Below the pieces are notes generated by a model that ran no database searches, was not told the origin of the DNA, and worked only from the letters and a program-made list of their open reading frames with translations. The translations under genes were made by a program, and so were the position numbers. From Pseudooceanicola spongiae (GTDB lineage: Bacteria > Pseudomonadota > Alphaproteobacteria > Rhodobacterales > Rhodobacteraceae): 64,000 nt of DNA. The first letter of the stretch is position 1, and each line of letters opens with the position of its first letter. The stretch spans positions 4,007,501 to 4,071,500 of the forward strand of contig NZ_CP045201.1 of the NCBI RefSeq assembly GCF_014899185.1, read 5' to 3'. This document shows positions 1-9,608 of the stretch, in pieces.

Positions 1-1587
1 CGTCTCAAGCACGCGATCGCAGGGGATGCTCAGCTCCTCCAGCCCGAAGCCCTGCAGGCGGGCGCGGCGGCCCACGGCGACGATGATTTCATCGAACGCG
101 ATCCGCTGGGGGGAGCCGTTGTGGCTGACCTCAATCCATTTTTCGCCGTCGGTGATACCGCAGGCCTGCGCCTTGTGATCAGTCAGGACGCGCACGCCGT
201 CGGCCTCGAGCGCGGTCTGCACCATGGCAGAGACCTCCGCGTCTTCGCGCGAAAGCAGGCGGTCGCCCTGTTCGATCTGGATGACATCGCTGCCGAGGCG
301 GGCGAAGGCCTGTGACAGCTCGCACCCGATGGGGCCGCCGCCGAGGATCGCGAGGCGGGCGGGCGGGGTGTCGCGGTCGCTGAGGTGCGCCCACATCGTG
401 TCGGAGGTGAGGGGGGCGACGACCTCCAGCCCCGGCAGTGGTGGCAGGTAAGGGCGGGAACCGGTGGCGAGGATAATGGCGCGGCTGGTCAGGCGCTGGA
501 CGGTGCCGTCATGGGCCGTGATCTGCACTGTCCAGGGGTCGATCAGGCGGGCATGGCCGAGCAGGACCTCGACGCCGAGGCCCTCGTAGCGTTCCACCGA
601 GTCATGCGGTTCGATATCGGAAATGATGCGGTGAATGCGGGCCATCAGGGCGCGGAAGGGCACCTGCGGCTGGGTGTCGCTCAGGCCATAGTCGCTGGCG
701 TGGCGCATCTGGTGGGCGAGGGTGGCGCTGCGGATCAGCGCCTTGGAGGGCACGCAACCGTAGTTCAGGCAGTCGCCGCCCATCTTGTGCGCCTCGACCA
801 GTGTGACGCGGGCCTTGGTGGCGGCGGCGATATAGGCCGAGACGAGGCCCGCCGCGCCTGCGCCGATGACGATCAGGTTGCGGTCGTAGGCCACGGGCCG
901 TGTCCAGCCGCGATAGGCGCGGCGTCGCTTGATCATGGCCAGGACCAGACGGGCGATCCACGGGAACACCGCCAGCAAAGCGAAGGACGCGAGGATGCGG
1001 GGCGAGACGATGCCCGAGAGGCTGTCGAGCGTCGCCAGTTGCGTGCCCGCGTTGACGTAGATCGCGGTGCCCGCCAGCATCCCGGCCTGACTGACGAGGT
1101 AGAACACCCGCGCGGGCATGGCCGAGAGACCCATCAGCAGGTTGACGGCAAAGAACGGCACCACCGGGATTAGTCGCAGCGTGAACAGATAGAAGGCGCC
1201 GTCGCGCTTCAGCCCGGCGTCGATCTTGTCGGCGCGCGCCCCGAGGCGCTGTTTCACCCAGTCGCGCAGCAGATAGCGCGCCGCGAGGAACGCCAGTGTC
1301 GCCCCGATGCTGGAGGCAAAGGAGACCAGCAGCAGCCCCTGCCAGAAGCCGAACAGCGCACCCGAGGCCAGCGTCATCCACAGCGCCAGCGGAAGTGACA
1401 GGGCGGTGACGATGACATAGCCCGCAAAGACCAGCGCGAAGAGGGTCAGCGCATGGTCCTGCCGCCAGCCCTCAAGACGGGCCAGCAGATCGCGCAGCGC
1501 GCCGAGGTCGAGCGGATGGGCGCGCAGCAACAGAGCTGCCGCAACGACCACGATCACCAGAACGAGAAAGAGCAGGGGTTTCTTCAC
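1..1587 (-). CDS. TVP38/TMEM64 membrane domain fused to FAD-dependent disulfide oxidoreductase (3' end outside window)
   Basis: The reading frame starts at a GTG with a GAAAGG ribosome site and stays open for 529 codons to the left edge, so the C-terminal dimerisation domain lies outside. Residues about 1-225 are hydrophobic and resemble the TVP38/DedA (SNARE-associated) family. After a basic stretch (MIKRRRAYRGW) a FAD-binding motif follows (VIGAGAAGLVSAYIAA), then the redox disulfide motif GGDCLNYGCVPSK at about 269-281 and a second Rossmann motif (LGGGPIGCELSQAF). This is the mercuric/lipoamide reductase fold. Fusions of this kind occur in many Proteobacteria, but the substrate is unknown. 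MerA-type Hg(II) binding cannot be judged because the C-terminus is missing. Confidence 0.85.
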   Translation of the reverse strand, partial: MKKPLLFLVLVIVVVAAALLLRAHPLDLGALRDLLARLEGWRQDHALTLFALVFAGYVIVTALSLPLALWMTLASGALFGFWQGLLLVSFASSIGATLAFLAARYLLRDWVKQRLGARADKIDAGLKRDGAFYLFTLRLIPVVPFFAVNLLMGLSAMPARVFYLVSQAGMLAGTAIYVNAGTQLATLDSLSGIVSPRILASFALLAVFPWIARLVLAMIKRRRAYRGWTRPVAYDRNLIVIGAGAAGLVSAYIAAATKARVTLVEAHKMGGDCLNYGCVPSKALIRSATLAHQMRHASDYGLSDTQPQVPFRALMARIHRIISDIEPHDSVERYEGLGVEVLLGHARLIDPWTVQITAHDGTVQRLTSRAIILATGSRPYLPPLPGLEVVAPLTSDTMWAHLSDRDTPPARLAILGGGPIGCELSQAFARLGSDVIQIEQGDRLLSREDAEVSAMVQTALEADGVRVLTDHKAQACGITDGEKWIEVSHNGSPQRIAFDEIIVAVGRRARLQGFGLEELSIPCDRVLET

Positions 1588-1830
1588 GATGGGCCTTTCG
1601 GGCTGGGCGATAGGGTCTGACTGTCCCTTCGCCCCAAGGTAACGCTTTGTTACGCCGTGTCAGTGGCTTTTGCGAAATGATTGACGCGGCGTTGCTGGGC
1701 AGGGGCTGTGGCCGGGCTGCAAAAGCGCTGCAAAAGCGGGGGGCTGCGCTGATTTGACCTCGCATCCGGTCGCGCAAAGCAGGATTATCGCGGGCAGGTC
1801 CGGGCGGACCTTTGCACGAGGGCGCGACCG

Positions 1831-3675
1831 ATGAACGATGAAATCCTGCTGATCACCTTCACTCTGTTTCTGGCGGGCTCAATCGCGGTGCCGATTGCGA
1901 CGCGCTTTGGCCTCGGCTCGGTGCTGGGGTACTTGCTGGCGGGGATCGCGATCAGCCCGGTGCTGGGCTGGATCGGCGTCGATGTGATGGCTTTGCAGCA
2001 CCTGACAGAGTTCGGCGTGGTGATGATGCTGTTCCTGATCGGGCTGGAGATGCAGCCGCTGTCGCTGTGGAAGATGCGCTCGCGCATTTTCGTCATGGGC
2101 GGCGGGCAGGTGGCGCTGACGGCGCTGGCGGTGATGGGCGTGGCGGTGGCCTTTGATCTGGCCTGGCAGAGCGCGCTGGCCATCGGGCTGATTCTGGCGC
2201 TGTCCTCGACCGCGATTGTCAGCCAGACCTTGCAGGAAAAGGGCCTGATGAAAAGCGATGGCGGCATGGCGAGCCTGTCGGTGCTGTTGTTTCAGGACAT
2301 CGCCGTGATCCCGATGCTGGTGCTGATCCCATTGCTGGCGATGCCCGGTCTGGGCGCCAGCGGGGCGGAGGCGGAGCACGCGACCCTCAGCCTCAACATG
2401 GTGGATGGCTTGCCCGCGTGGGCTTCGGGCCTCGTGACACTGGGGGCGGTGCTGCTGGTGATCGTGGTCGGCCATTTCACCACGACGCCGATCTTTCGCT
2501 ATATCTCGACCGCGCGACTGCGCGAGATTTTCGTCTCGACCGCGCTGATGATGGTGGTGGGGGTCGCTCTGCTGATGACGATGGTGGGTCTGTCCCCCGC
2601 GCTCGGCACCTTCCTCGCTGGGGTGGTCATGGCCAACAGCCCCTATCGGCATGAACTGGAGAGCGACATTGCCCCCTTCAAGGGCATCTTCCTCGGGGTG
2701 TTCTTCATCACCGTGGGGGCCAGTATCGACTTTGCGCTTCTGGCGGATCATCTGGTGTTGGTCGTGGGGCTGACGCTGGGGCTGATCGTGGTCAAGATGG
2801 CGGTGCTGGGGGCCTTGGCGCGTGGCTTTGGCCTGTTTGGCGGCGACCGCTGGCTGGTGGCGCTGGGGCTGGCGCAGGCGGGCGAGTTCGGCTTCGTGCT
2901 GATCAGCTTTACCGTCGGCAGTGGCGTGATCGCGCGCGACACGGCGGATCTGATGCTGCTGATCGTGACGCTGTCGATGTTCCTGACCCCGGCGCTGTTC
3001 ATCCTCTATGACAAGGTCGTCGCGCCGCGTTATTCGCGTCAGCAGCAGACCGAGGCTGACGCGCCGCCCCCCGCCGATATCATCATCGCTGGGCATGGCC
3101 GCTTTGGCGGCATCGTCAACCGCGCGCTGCGGGCAGCGGGCTATCGCGCCACGGTGGTCGACTACAGCGCCGAACAGCTGGAAATCCTGCGCAACTTCGG
3201 CCTGCCGGTCTATTACGGCGATGCCACCCGGCCCGACCTGCTGGAGGCCGCAGGCATCGCCAACGCCCGCCTTCTGGTGATCGCGATCGACGGCAAGGAG
3301 GCGGTGACCGAGCTGGTGAAGCTGGTGCAGAGCCGCTATCCGCATCTGCACGTCATCGCGCGCGCTTATGACCGCTATCACGTCTATGACCTCTGGGCGA
3401 TCGGCTGCCGCGATATCATCCGCGAGACCTACGACAGCTCGATCCGGGCCTCGCGCTCGGCATTCGAGGCGCTTGGCCATTCGCGCGCCAAATCCGAAGC
3501 GGCGCTGGAGCTGTTTCTGGCGTCCGACCGCGAGCATATGCTGGAGATGGCCAACCACTATGCCGTCTCCGACCCGAGCGACCGCGACGGCGTTCTGGCG
3601 CGCTATGTCCGCGAGGGGCGCGAAAGCTGGGAGGCGGAGCTGAACGTGCGCATCGCCGAGATCCTGCGCGGCTGA
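1831..3675 (+). CDS. CPA2-family cation:proton antiporter with C-terminal TrkA-N domain (KefB/KefC-like)
   Basis: 614 residues. The first ~390 form a polytopic Na+/H+ exchanger domain (about 12 hydrophobic segments, typical SPALGTFLAGVVMANSPY stretch). They are followed by a cytosolic RCK/TrkA-N Rossmann domain (GHGRFGGIVNRAL at about 417) and a helical tail. This is the size and layout of the KefB/KefC K+/H+ efflux group. It probably exports K+ or Na+ in exchange for protons in the inner membrane, gated by nucleotide or thiol ligand on the TrkA-N domain. No KefF/KefG partner is next to it, so glutathione control is not shown. It is monocistronic; the ATG follows a GAGG site. Confidence 0.88.
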   Translation: MNDEILLITFTLFLAGSIAVPIATRFGLGSVLGYLLAGIAISPVLGWIGVDVMALQHLTEFGVVMMLFLIGLEMQPLSLWKMRSRIFVMGGGQVALTALAVMGVAVAFDLAWQSALAIGLILALSSTAIVSQTLQEKGLMKSDGGMASLSVLLFQDIAVIPMLVLIPLLAMPGLGASGAEAEHATLSLNMVDGLPAWASGLVTLGAVLLVIVVGHFTTTPIFRYISTARLREIFVSTALMMVVGVALLMTMVGLSPALGTFLAGVVMANSPYRHELESDIAPFKGIFLGVFFITVGASIDFALLADHLVLVVGLTLGLIVVKMAVLGALARGFGLFGGDRWLVALGLAQAGEFGFVLISFTVGSGVIARDTADLMLLIVTLSMFLTPALFILYDKVVAPRYSRQQQTEADAPPPADIIIAGHGRFGGIVNRALRAAGYRATVVDYSAEQLEILRNFGLPVYYGDATRPDLLEAAGIANARLLVIAIDGKEAVTELVKLVQSRYPHLHVIARAYDRYHVYDLWAIGCRDIIRETYDSSIRASRSAFEALGHSRAKSEAALELFLASDREHMLEMANHYAVSDPSDRDGVLARYVREGRESWEAELNVRIAEILRG

Positions 3676-3694
3676 GCAGGATCCCGGGCCGGGG

Positions 3695-4474
3695 TCAGTG
3701 CGACCCGGTGCTTGAGGCGTGCCATGGCGCGAGCCAGGCGCGCAACCGGCCGATCAGCAGATAGAGGCAGAGTCCGACCAGCGTCAGCACCACGACCACG
3801 GCAAAGAGGTTCGGCACCGAAAGCTCCTGCAGGTATTTCACGGCGAGATAGCCGAGGCCTTCGCTGCCGCCGATGAACTCGCCGACGATGGCACCGATCA
3901 TCGACATCACGACCGAAACCTCCATGCCGGTCAGCACCACGGGCAGGGCATTGGGCAGCTCCAGCATGACGAAGCGCTGCGCGGCATTGGCCTGCAGCAT
4001 GGTCATCACGTCGCTGTCGCCGGGATCGACGGATTTGAAGGCGATCAGCGCGTTGGAGAAGACCGGAAAGAACGCCAGAGCGGCGGCGATGACGATCTTG
4101 GATTCCAGCCCGAAGCCGAACCACAGGATGAACAGCGGCGCCAGCGCGATCTTGGGCACCAGTTGCAGCAGCACGATGAAGGGCTTGGCGGCCCATTCCA
4201 CCGGGGGAAACCGCGCCATCAGGAAGCCCAGTACAGTGCCGAGCGTCACGGCGATGACAAAGCCCGACACGGCCTCGGTCACGGTGATGCGGGCGTGATA
4301 CCAGAGGTTTGGATCAAGGATCAGGTGGCCGAGGGCGACGGCAATCGCCTCGGGCGGGGGCAGCACGAAGGCCGAGACCTCGGCGGTGCGCACATAGACC
4401 GACCAGCCGACCAGAAAGACCACCACGGCAATGGCGGGCAGCGCGATGCGCCAGAAGTTCGCGGATCTAGGCAT
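3695..4474 (-). CDS. ABC transporter permease, SsuC/TauC type
   Basis: 259 residues with about six membrane segments and the binding-protein-dependent permease loop (EFIGGSEGLGYL) that contacts the ATPase. It is the last gene of a minus-strand operon: binding protein, ATPase, permease. It overlaps the ATPase end by 8 nt. Two adjacent ATGs are possible (4477 and 4474); the second lies at better distance from GGAGGG. The family imports sulfonates, nitrate, pyrimidines or related small anions or heterocycles. The substrate is not determined by this subunit. Confidence 0.88.
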   Translation of the reverse strand: MPRSANFWRIALPAIAVVVFLVGWSVYVRTAEVSAFVLPPPEAIAVALGHLILDPNLWYHARITVTEAVSGFVIAVTLGTVLGFLMARFPPVEWAAKPFIVLLQLVPKIALAPLFILWFGFGLESKIVIAAALAFFPVFSNALIAFKSVDPGDSDVMTMLQANAAQRFVMLELPNALPVVLTGMEVSVVMSMIGAIVGEFIGGSEGLGYLAVKYLQELSVPNLFAVVVVLTLVGLCLYLLIGRLRAWLAPWHASSTGSH

Positions 4475-5279
4475 CATGGCCCTCCATCAGCTGGGTGCGC
4501 AGGTCCGCCACGATGTCCTGAAAGGCGGTGCTGCGTTGCAGATCCAGCGTGCGGGGGCGGGCGAAGGGGATGTCGACGACATTGGTGATGCGCGCCGGGC
4601 GTGGGGCCAGCACGATCACACGGTCCGACAGGAACGCCGCTTCGGCAATCGAGTGGGTGACGAGGATCGTGGTGACACGGGCGCGCGCACAGACCTCCAT
4701 CAGCCCAAGATTCAGGGTGTCGCGGGTCATCGCATCCAGCGCGCCGAAGGGTTCATCCAGCAGCAGCACCTGCGGGTCGGTGACCAGCGCCCGCGCCAGT
4801 GAGGCGCGCTGGCGCATCCCCCCCGAGAGCTGCGCGGGGCGGTGATCCTCGAACCCCTTCAGCCCGACGGTGGCGCAGATTTCGCGCGCGCGCGCCATCC
4901 GGTCCGCATTGGAGGCGCCGGTGATGCGCAGTGGCAGGGCGACGTTTTCGGCGACGCTGTACCAGGGAAACAGCCGCGCCTCCTGAAACATCATCGACAC
5001 CGGGCGCGTCGCCTTGCGCGAGCGTTTGCGCCCGCGCCAGACCGGCAGGCCGCGGATGCTGACGCTGCCTTCCGTTGGGGCCTCAAGCCCGGCGACGATG
5101 CGCAGCAGCGTGGTCTTGCCACAGCCCGACGGCCCGAGGAGCGAGATGAACGCCCCCCGGTCCAGATCGAGATCGGCCTTGGAGATCGCGGTGACGGCTG
5201 TTGCGCCCTCGCCGAAAATCTTGGTCAGTCCGCGGATATCGATCTCCGCGGACAGCAGGGCGGGGTCGTGCTCGCTCAC
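4467..5279 (-). CDS. ABC transporter ATP-binding protein, SsuB/TauB type
   Basis: 270 residues with Walker A (GPSGCGKTTL), signature LSGGMRQRASLARAL, and Walker B followed by the D-loop (VLLLDEPFGALD). It energises the importer formed with the neighbouring permease. Its start overlaps the stop of the upstream binding-protein gene by 4 nt (ATGA), and its end overlaps the permease start, so the three are translationally coupled. The sequence belongs to the nitrate/sulfonate/taurine ATPase group. It gives no further substrate clue. Confidence 0.92.
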   Translation of the reverse strand: MSEHDPALLSAEIDIRGLTKIFGEGATAVTAISKADLDLDRGAFISLLGPSGCGKTTLLRIVAGLEAPTEGSVSIRGLPVWRGRKRSRKATRPVSMMFQEARLFPWYSVAENVALPLRITGASNADRMARAREICATVGLKGFEDHRPAQLSGGMRQRASLARALVTDPQVLLLDEPFGALDAMTRDTLNLGLMEVCARARVTTILVTHSIAEAAFLSDRVIVLAPRPARITNVVDIPFARPRTLDLQRSTAFQDIVADLRTQLMEGHDA

Positions 5280-6295
5280 GCCAGCGCGCTTTCCAGCAGG
5301 GCGTTGGTATAGAGCGTCGTCGGGTCGACCTGCTTGGTGATCATGCCGGACTCGAACAGCATGTCGACCGCGCTGGCCCAGACCTCGGGGACGTTGCGCA
5401 GCAGGTTGTCATCGCCCCGGGCGACCCAGTTACGGGCGTTGGTATAGAGGTCACTGCGCGCAGTTTCGACATCATCGAGGCCCGAGACATCGAACTTGCC
5501 GCCGATGGCCTGCAGGATCGGGTCAAGCTGGTCCTGCGGCAGGGCGGCGATCTCGGACGCGGCCTTGTGGGTGGCGCGCAGGAAGGCGATGAACTTTTCG
5601 GGATGGGCCGCGATCATCTCGGGGTGGGCGACATAGACCTGACCGGGCATCCCGTCGTCCATGGCAAAGGCATGCACGCCCTCGCTCTCGGCCTGCGCCT
5701 TGATCATCGAGGAGGTGTTGCCGATGAAGGCCCCGGCGCGCCCGGCTTCGATCAGCGCATAAGACGCCGCCGTATCCGCCACCTTGACCTTTTTCACGCT
5801 GGCGGGATCAAAGCCGCCCTTGCGCATCAGCAGATCCAGCGTCCCCTCCATCGACCCACCGAGCGAGGCCATGCCGACGGTGCGGCCCTGCAGATCCTCG
5901 ACCGTATCGGCGGGATCTTTGCCGGAGGTGATGACGAAGAAGGGCGAGAGCTGCGCGATCGTCGCGATCGAGATCAGCGGCGCGTCATTCTCGACCCGCG
6001 ACAGGATGTAGTTGGTGCCCCCGGTGCGCCCTGAATCCATCTGCTCGGCGATCACCATCTGCGAGGCGAGCGCGGCGCCCTTGCCCGATTGCGGGCGGAA
6101 GGTCAGGCCCTCGGCGTCGTAATAGCCCGCCGCATCGGCATAGAGTACGGCACCGAAGGCCAGCGAAAAGCTGAACGGAGTGATGAAGTCGAAGGTCATC
6201 TCCTCGGCGTGACCGGCGCGGCTGGTGGTCAGGTAGACGGTGCTGGCGGCGGATGCGGCCAGAAAGCTGCGGCGGCTGAGCGTGAGTTTGGGCAT
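5276..6295 (-). CDS. ABC transporter substrate-binding protein, NMT1/THI5-like, Tat-exported
   Basis: 339 residues, first gene of the importer operon. The chosen ATG (MPKLTLSRRSFL) is preceded by GGGAGG and starts directly with a twin-arginine signal (SRRSFLAASAAS) and a cleavage region ending GHA. A longer open frame upstream lacks a ribosome site. The mature part has the NMT1/SsuA two-lobed periplasmic binding fold (FITPFSFSLAFGAVLYADA, GRTVGMASLGGS). Family members bind hydroxymethylpyrimidine, sulfonates, nitrate or aromatics; I cannot tell which here. Tat export suggests cytosolic folding before secretion. It is divergent from the aldehyde dehydrogenase gene at 6593. Confidence 0.85.
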   Translation of the reverse strand: MPKLTLSRRSFLAASAASTVYLTTSRAGHAEEMTFDFITPFSFSLAFGAVLYADAAGYYDAEGLTFRPQSGKGAALASQMVIAEQMDSGRTGGTNYILSRVENDAPLISIATIAQLSPFFVITSGKDPADTVEDLQGRTVGMASLGGSMEGTLDLLMRKGGFDPASVKKVKVADTAASYALIEAGRAGAFIGNTSSMIKAQAESEGVHAFAMDDGMPGQVYVAHPEMIAAHPEKFIAFLRATHKAASEIAALPQDQLDPILQAIGGKFDVSGLDDVETARSDLYTNARNWVARGDDNLLRNVPEVWASAVDMLFESGMITKQVDPTTLYTNALLESALA

Positions 6296-6592
6296 GGAAG
6301 CCTCCCTTGTTATGACTCTTTCGCATATGTTTCGGGCGTGGCCCTGCTGTGAGAAGCCGCCATTTTGCCGGTGAAACGGGCAGGGCTCTTTGGTGGCCCA
6401 CTGGCCCGGTCCGTCGGGGCGATGCCTTTCTGAGGGCTGCACAGATGTGCATCAGTATGGCGCCGCGCGCCGGGGTCCATAACGTGACCAGCCAGTCACC
6501 AGACTGACCCGATGGCTGCTGTCACGCGGTCCGCGCCATGGCGCAGGACAGGCGCGCGCCATCGCCCCCCGGATGACCCCAAGGAGACCGCC

Positions 6593-7975
6593 ATGACCTA
6601 TCAGAGCTTCAACCCCGCCACCGGCACCCTGCTGAAAAAATTCGAAGAGCTGACGGATACCCAGCTTGAGGCCAAGCTGGCAAAAGCTGCCGAGTGTTTC
6701 CTGACGTGGAAAGCCACCTCCTACGACGCGCGCGCTGCGATCATCGCCAAGGCCGGTGTCCTGCTGCACGAGCGGGCCGAGGAGCTGGCCGAGACCATGA
6801 CGCTGGAGATGGGCAAACGCATCGACGAGGCCCGTGGCGAGGTCGAGTTTTCGGCCCGGATCATGGCCTATTACGCGACCAACGCCGAGACCTTCCTCGC
6901 CGATACGCCGCTCTATCCCGAGCAGGGCGAAGGCCATATGGAGAGCAGCCCGATTGGGGTGATCTTCGGGGTCGAGCCGTGGAATTTCCCCTATTATCAA
7001 CTGGCGCGCGTCGCCGGGCCGCATCTGATGGCGGGCAATACGCTGGTCGTCAAGCACGCCGGCTGTGTGCCGCAATGCGCCATCGCGTTCGAGAAGATCC
7101 TGACGGATGCCGGTGCGCCCGAGGGCCTCTATACCAACCTGATGATCAGCCACGACCAGTCCGATGCCGTGGTTGCCGATCCGCGCATCAAGGGCGTTGC
7201 GCTGACCGGCAGTGTCGCCGCCGGTCGCAGCATTGCCGCCGCTGCCGGGAAGGCGCTGAAGCCCTCCTCGATGGAGCTGGGTGGTGCGGATGCCTTTATC
7301 GTGCTGAAAGATGCCGATATGGAGCATGCGCTGAAGTGGGCGGTCTGGGGGCGGATGTACAACACCGGCCAGACCTGTTGCGCCGCCAAACGCTTCATCA
7401 TCGCCGAAGAGGTCGCCGATCAGTTCACGACCGATTTTCAGGCCGCTCTGGGCACGCTGGAGGCGGGCGATCCGCTGGACAGCGCCACGACGCTGGGCCC
7501 GTTGTCGAGCGAACAGGCCCTGCTGGATCTGCTGGAACAGGTTGATGTCGCCGTCAAACATGGCGCCAAGGTGCTGATGGGCGGCAAACGCCTGAACCGC
7601 CCGGGCAGCTACATGCAGCCCACCATCCTGACCGATGTCACCCCCGACAACCCCGCCTTCCGCACCGAATTCTTCGGCCCCGTCGCGATGATCTTCCGGG
7701 TCAAGGACGAGGCGGCAGCGGTCGCGCTGGCCAATGACAGCGACTTCGGCCTCGGCGGGTCGGTCTTTACCGGCGATGAAGCGGCGGGTCGCCGCGTTGC
7801 CAGCGCGGTCGAGACCGGCATGATGTTCATCAACAACATCAGCTGGACCGACGCCGAGCTGCCCTTCGGCGGCATCAAGGACTCCGGCTATGGCCGAGAG
7901 CTGGGCGACATGGGCATCCAGCAGTTCGTCAACAAGAAGCTGGTGCGCACCATCAAGGCCGACGCCCCCGCCTGA
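6593..7975 (+). CDS. NAD(P)-dependent succinate-semialdehyde dehydrogenase, Sad/YneI-like
   Basis: 460 residues of the aldehyde dehydrogenase superfamily. It has the general-base glutamate in MELGGADAF, the catalytic cysteine in NTGQTCCAAKRFI, and the cofactor loop VEPWNFPYYQ. Length and the QTCCAAKRF motif match the Sad/YneI group, which oxidises succinic semialdehyde to succinate. Other short aldehydes are possible. The ATG at 6593 follows AAGGAG; an upstream in-frame ATG at 6512 has no ribosome site. An alcohol dehydrogenase starts 64 nt downstream, so the pair could convert a primary alcohol to its acid via the aldehyde. Confidence 0.82.
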   Translation: MTYQSFNPATGTLLKKFEELTDTQLEAKLAKAAECFLTWKATSYDARAAIIAKAGVLLHERAEELAETMTLEMGKRIDEARGEVEFSARIMAYYATNAETFLADTPLYPEQGEGHMESSPIGVIFGVEPWNFPYYQLARVAGPHLMAGNTLVVKHAGCVPQCAIAFEKILTDAGAPEGLYTNLMISHDQSDAVVADPRIKGVALTGSVAAGRSIAAAAGKALKPSSMELGGADAFIVLKDADMEHALKWAVWGRMYNTGQTCCAAKRFIIAEEVADQFTTDFQAALGTLEAGDPLDSATTLGPLSSEQALLDLLEQVDVAVKHGAKVLMGGKRLNRPGSYMQPTILTDVTPDNPAFRTEFFGPVAMIFRVKDEAAAVALANDSDFGLGGSVFTGDEAAGRRVASAVETGMMFINNISWTDAELPFGGIKDSGYGRELGDMGIQQFVNKKLVRTIKADAPA

Positions 7976-8039
7976 GGCTGACACGGGCGCGGCGGGGCTC
8001 CTCCCGCCGTGCATTCCCTCTGACAGGAAAGGTCACCAG

Positions 8040-9125
8040 ATGACCAAAATGATGCAAGCCGCCGTCGTCACCGCCTTTGGCAAGCCACTGGAAATACAAC
8101 AGGTTCCGATCCCCATTCCCGGTCCCGGCGAGATCCTGATCAAGACCGAGGCCTGTGGCGTTTGCCATACCGACCTGCACGCCGCCAACGGCGACTGGCC
8201 GGTGAAACCGACGCCGCCGTTCACTCCGGGGCACGAAGGCATCGGCCGCGTCGTCGCCCTCGGCGCGGGGGTCACCATCGTCAGGATGGGCGACCGCGTT
8301 GGCGTGCCCTGGCTCTATTCCGCCTGCGGGCACTGCGAACACTGCCTTTCCGCGTGGGAGACGGTCTGCGCCGAGGCCGAGTTCGGCGGCTATACCAAGA
8401 ATGGTGGTTTCGCCGAATACATCGTGGCCAATCCGAATTATGTCGCGCATATCCCCGCCGGTCTCAGCCCGCAGGAGGCCGCGCCGCTGATCTGTGCCGG
8501 CATCACCACCTACAAGGGCCTGAAGGAAACCGAGGCACGCCCCGGCGACTGGGTGGCGATCTCCGGCGCGGGCGGGCTCGGGCACCTCGCGATCCAATAC
8601 GCCAAGGCGATGGGGTTCAAGGTCTGCGCGGTGGATATCGACGAGGGCAAGCTGGCCCATGCCACCCGGCTCGGCGCGGATCTGGTGGTCAACGCCCGCG
8701 ATCCCGGTGCCATTGAGGCCGTGCGCAGCGGCACCGGCGGCGGCGCCCATGGTGTGCTGATCACCGCGCCGTCGATTGATGCCTTCCAGCAGGGCGTGGC
8801 GATGACGCGCAAACACGGCACCTGTGCACTGGTCGGCCTGCCCAAGGGCGAATTCCCGGTGCCGCTGTTCGATGTGGTGGCCAATTGCGTCACCATCCGC
8901 GGCTCTTTCGTCGGCACCCGTCAGGACATGGCCGAGGCGCTGGCCTTTGCCGCCGATGGCAAGGTGCGCGCCGACATCGAGCTGCAACCCCTGAGCGCGA
9001 TCAACGACATCTTTGAGCGGCTGGAGCATGGCAAGGTCGCCGCCCGCGTCGTCATCGACTTTTCCAACGGGGCCGCAGCGCCGCAGGCCAGCAGCGAAAC
9101 GGCCAAGGAACCGCAACCCGCCTGA
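8040..9125 (+). CDS. adhP: Zinc-dependent alcohol dehydrogenase, AdhP-like
   Basis: 361 residues of the medium-chain dehydrogenase family. The catalytic zinc site is CGVCHTDLHA with GHEGIGRVV, and the structural zinc cluster is CGHCEHC with a fourth Cys in WETVC. The NAD motif is GAGGLGHLAIQYA. It oxidises primary alcohols to aldehydes with NAD+. The last ~20 residues (Ala/Pro/Glu/Gln-rich) extend beyond usual AdhP. The ATG at 8040 follows AGGAAAGG. It is probably cotranscribed with the aldehyde dehydrogenase upstream. Confidence 0.88.
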   Translation: MTKMMQAAVVTAFGKPLEIQQVPIPIPGPGEILIKTEACGVCHTDLHAANGDWPVKPTPPFTPGHEGIGRVVALGAGVTIVRMGDRVGVPWLYSACGHCEHCLSAWETVCAEAEFGGYTKNGGFAEYIVANPNYVAHIPAGLSPQEAAPLICAGITTYKGLKETEARPGDWVAISGAGGLGHLAIQYAKAMGFKVCAVDIDEGKLAHATRLGADLVVNARDPGAIEAVRSGTGGGAHGVLITAPSIDAFQQGVAMTRKHGTCALVGLPKGEFPVPLFDVVANCVTIRGSFVGTRQDMAEALAFAADGKVRADIELQPLSAINDIFERLEHGKVAARVVIDFSNGAAAPQASSETAKEPQPA

Positions 9126-9239
9126 GGTCTCCGGCTCCGCTCGCCCTGACGGGCGGGGCCGGACAAACGTGGCGCAGGGCCGGATAATTTGCGGAACGTC
9201 TTGCGCGGGTCGGGGGTTCTTCCTGCATAGGAGGACGCC

Positions 9240-9605
9240 ATGACCATCAAAGCCCCGAGAGACATCGCCCTGCGCCGCCCGACCCTGCCGAAAACGCTGC
9301 CCCAGCTGCCGCCGTCCTCGAAAGAGCGTCTGGCGCCGGTTCTCTATGCCGGGGGGATGCTGGCGATTGGCGCGGTGATGCTGATCGCGAAACCGCGCCT
9401 CGGCCACGTGCCGAACCCCAGCCGTTCCGGCGATCTGCCGCGCGCCTCGCGTTGGCGGCGTGCGGCGCAGGTCAGCCGCGACAATGTGCAGGCCTTCGCC
9501 CCCGCCAATGTCACCGACTCTCTCGGGCGTTCGCTGTTGATCGGAGGGGCGGCGCTGCTGCTGACGCGGCTGTTTGACGAGGTTTCGGGCGAAGACGGCC
9601 AGTAA
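9240..9605 (+). CDS. Hypothetical small membrane protein
   Basis: 121 residues after a strong GGAGG site. There is a Pro-rich basic N-terminus, a hydrophobic segment at about 33-51 (LYAGGMLAIGAVMLIA), a basic middle and a second weaker hydrophobic stretch at about 98-112. I recognise no family. It lies 114 nt downstream of adhP in the same direction and converges on the DUF1850 gene 3 nt away. Base composition is like its neighbours and the ribosome site is good, so it is probably real. Confidence 0.65.
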   Translation: MTIKAPRDIALRRPTLPKTLPQLPPSSKERLAPVLYAGGMLAIGAVMLIAKPRLGHVPNPSRSGDLPRASRWRRAAQVSRDNVQAFAPANVTDSLGRSLLIGGAALLLTRLFDEVSGEDGQ

Positions 9606-9608
9606 CCC

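Noticed and set aside
1879..3558. A 559-codon open frame on the minus strand
   Set aside because: Antisense to the CPA2 antiporter and made of His/Gln/Asp-rich low-complexity sequence.
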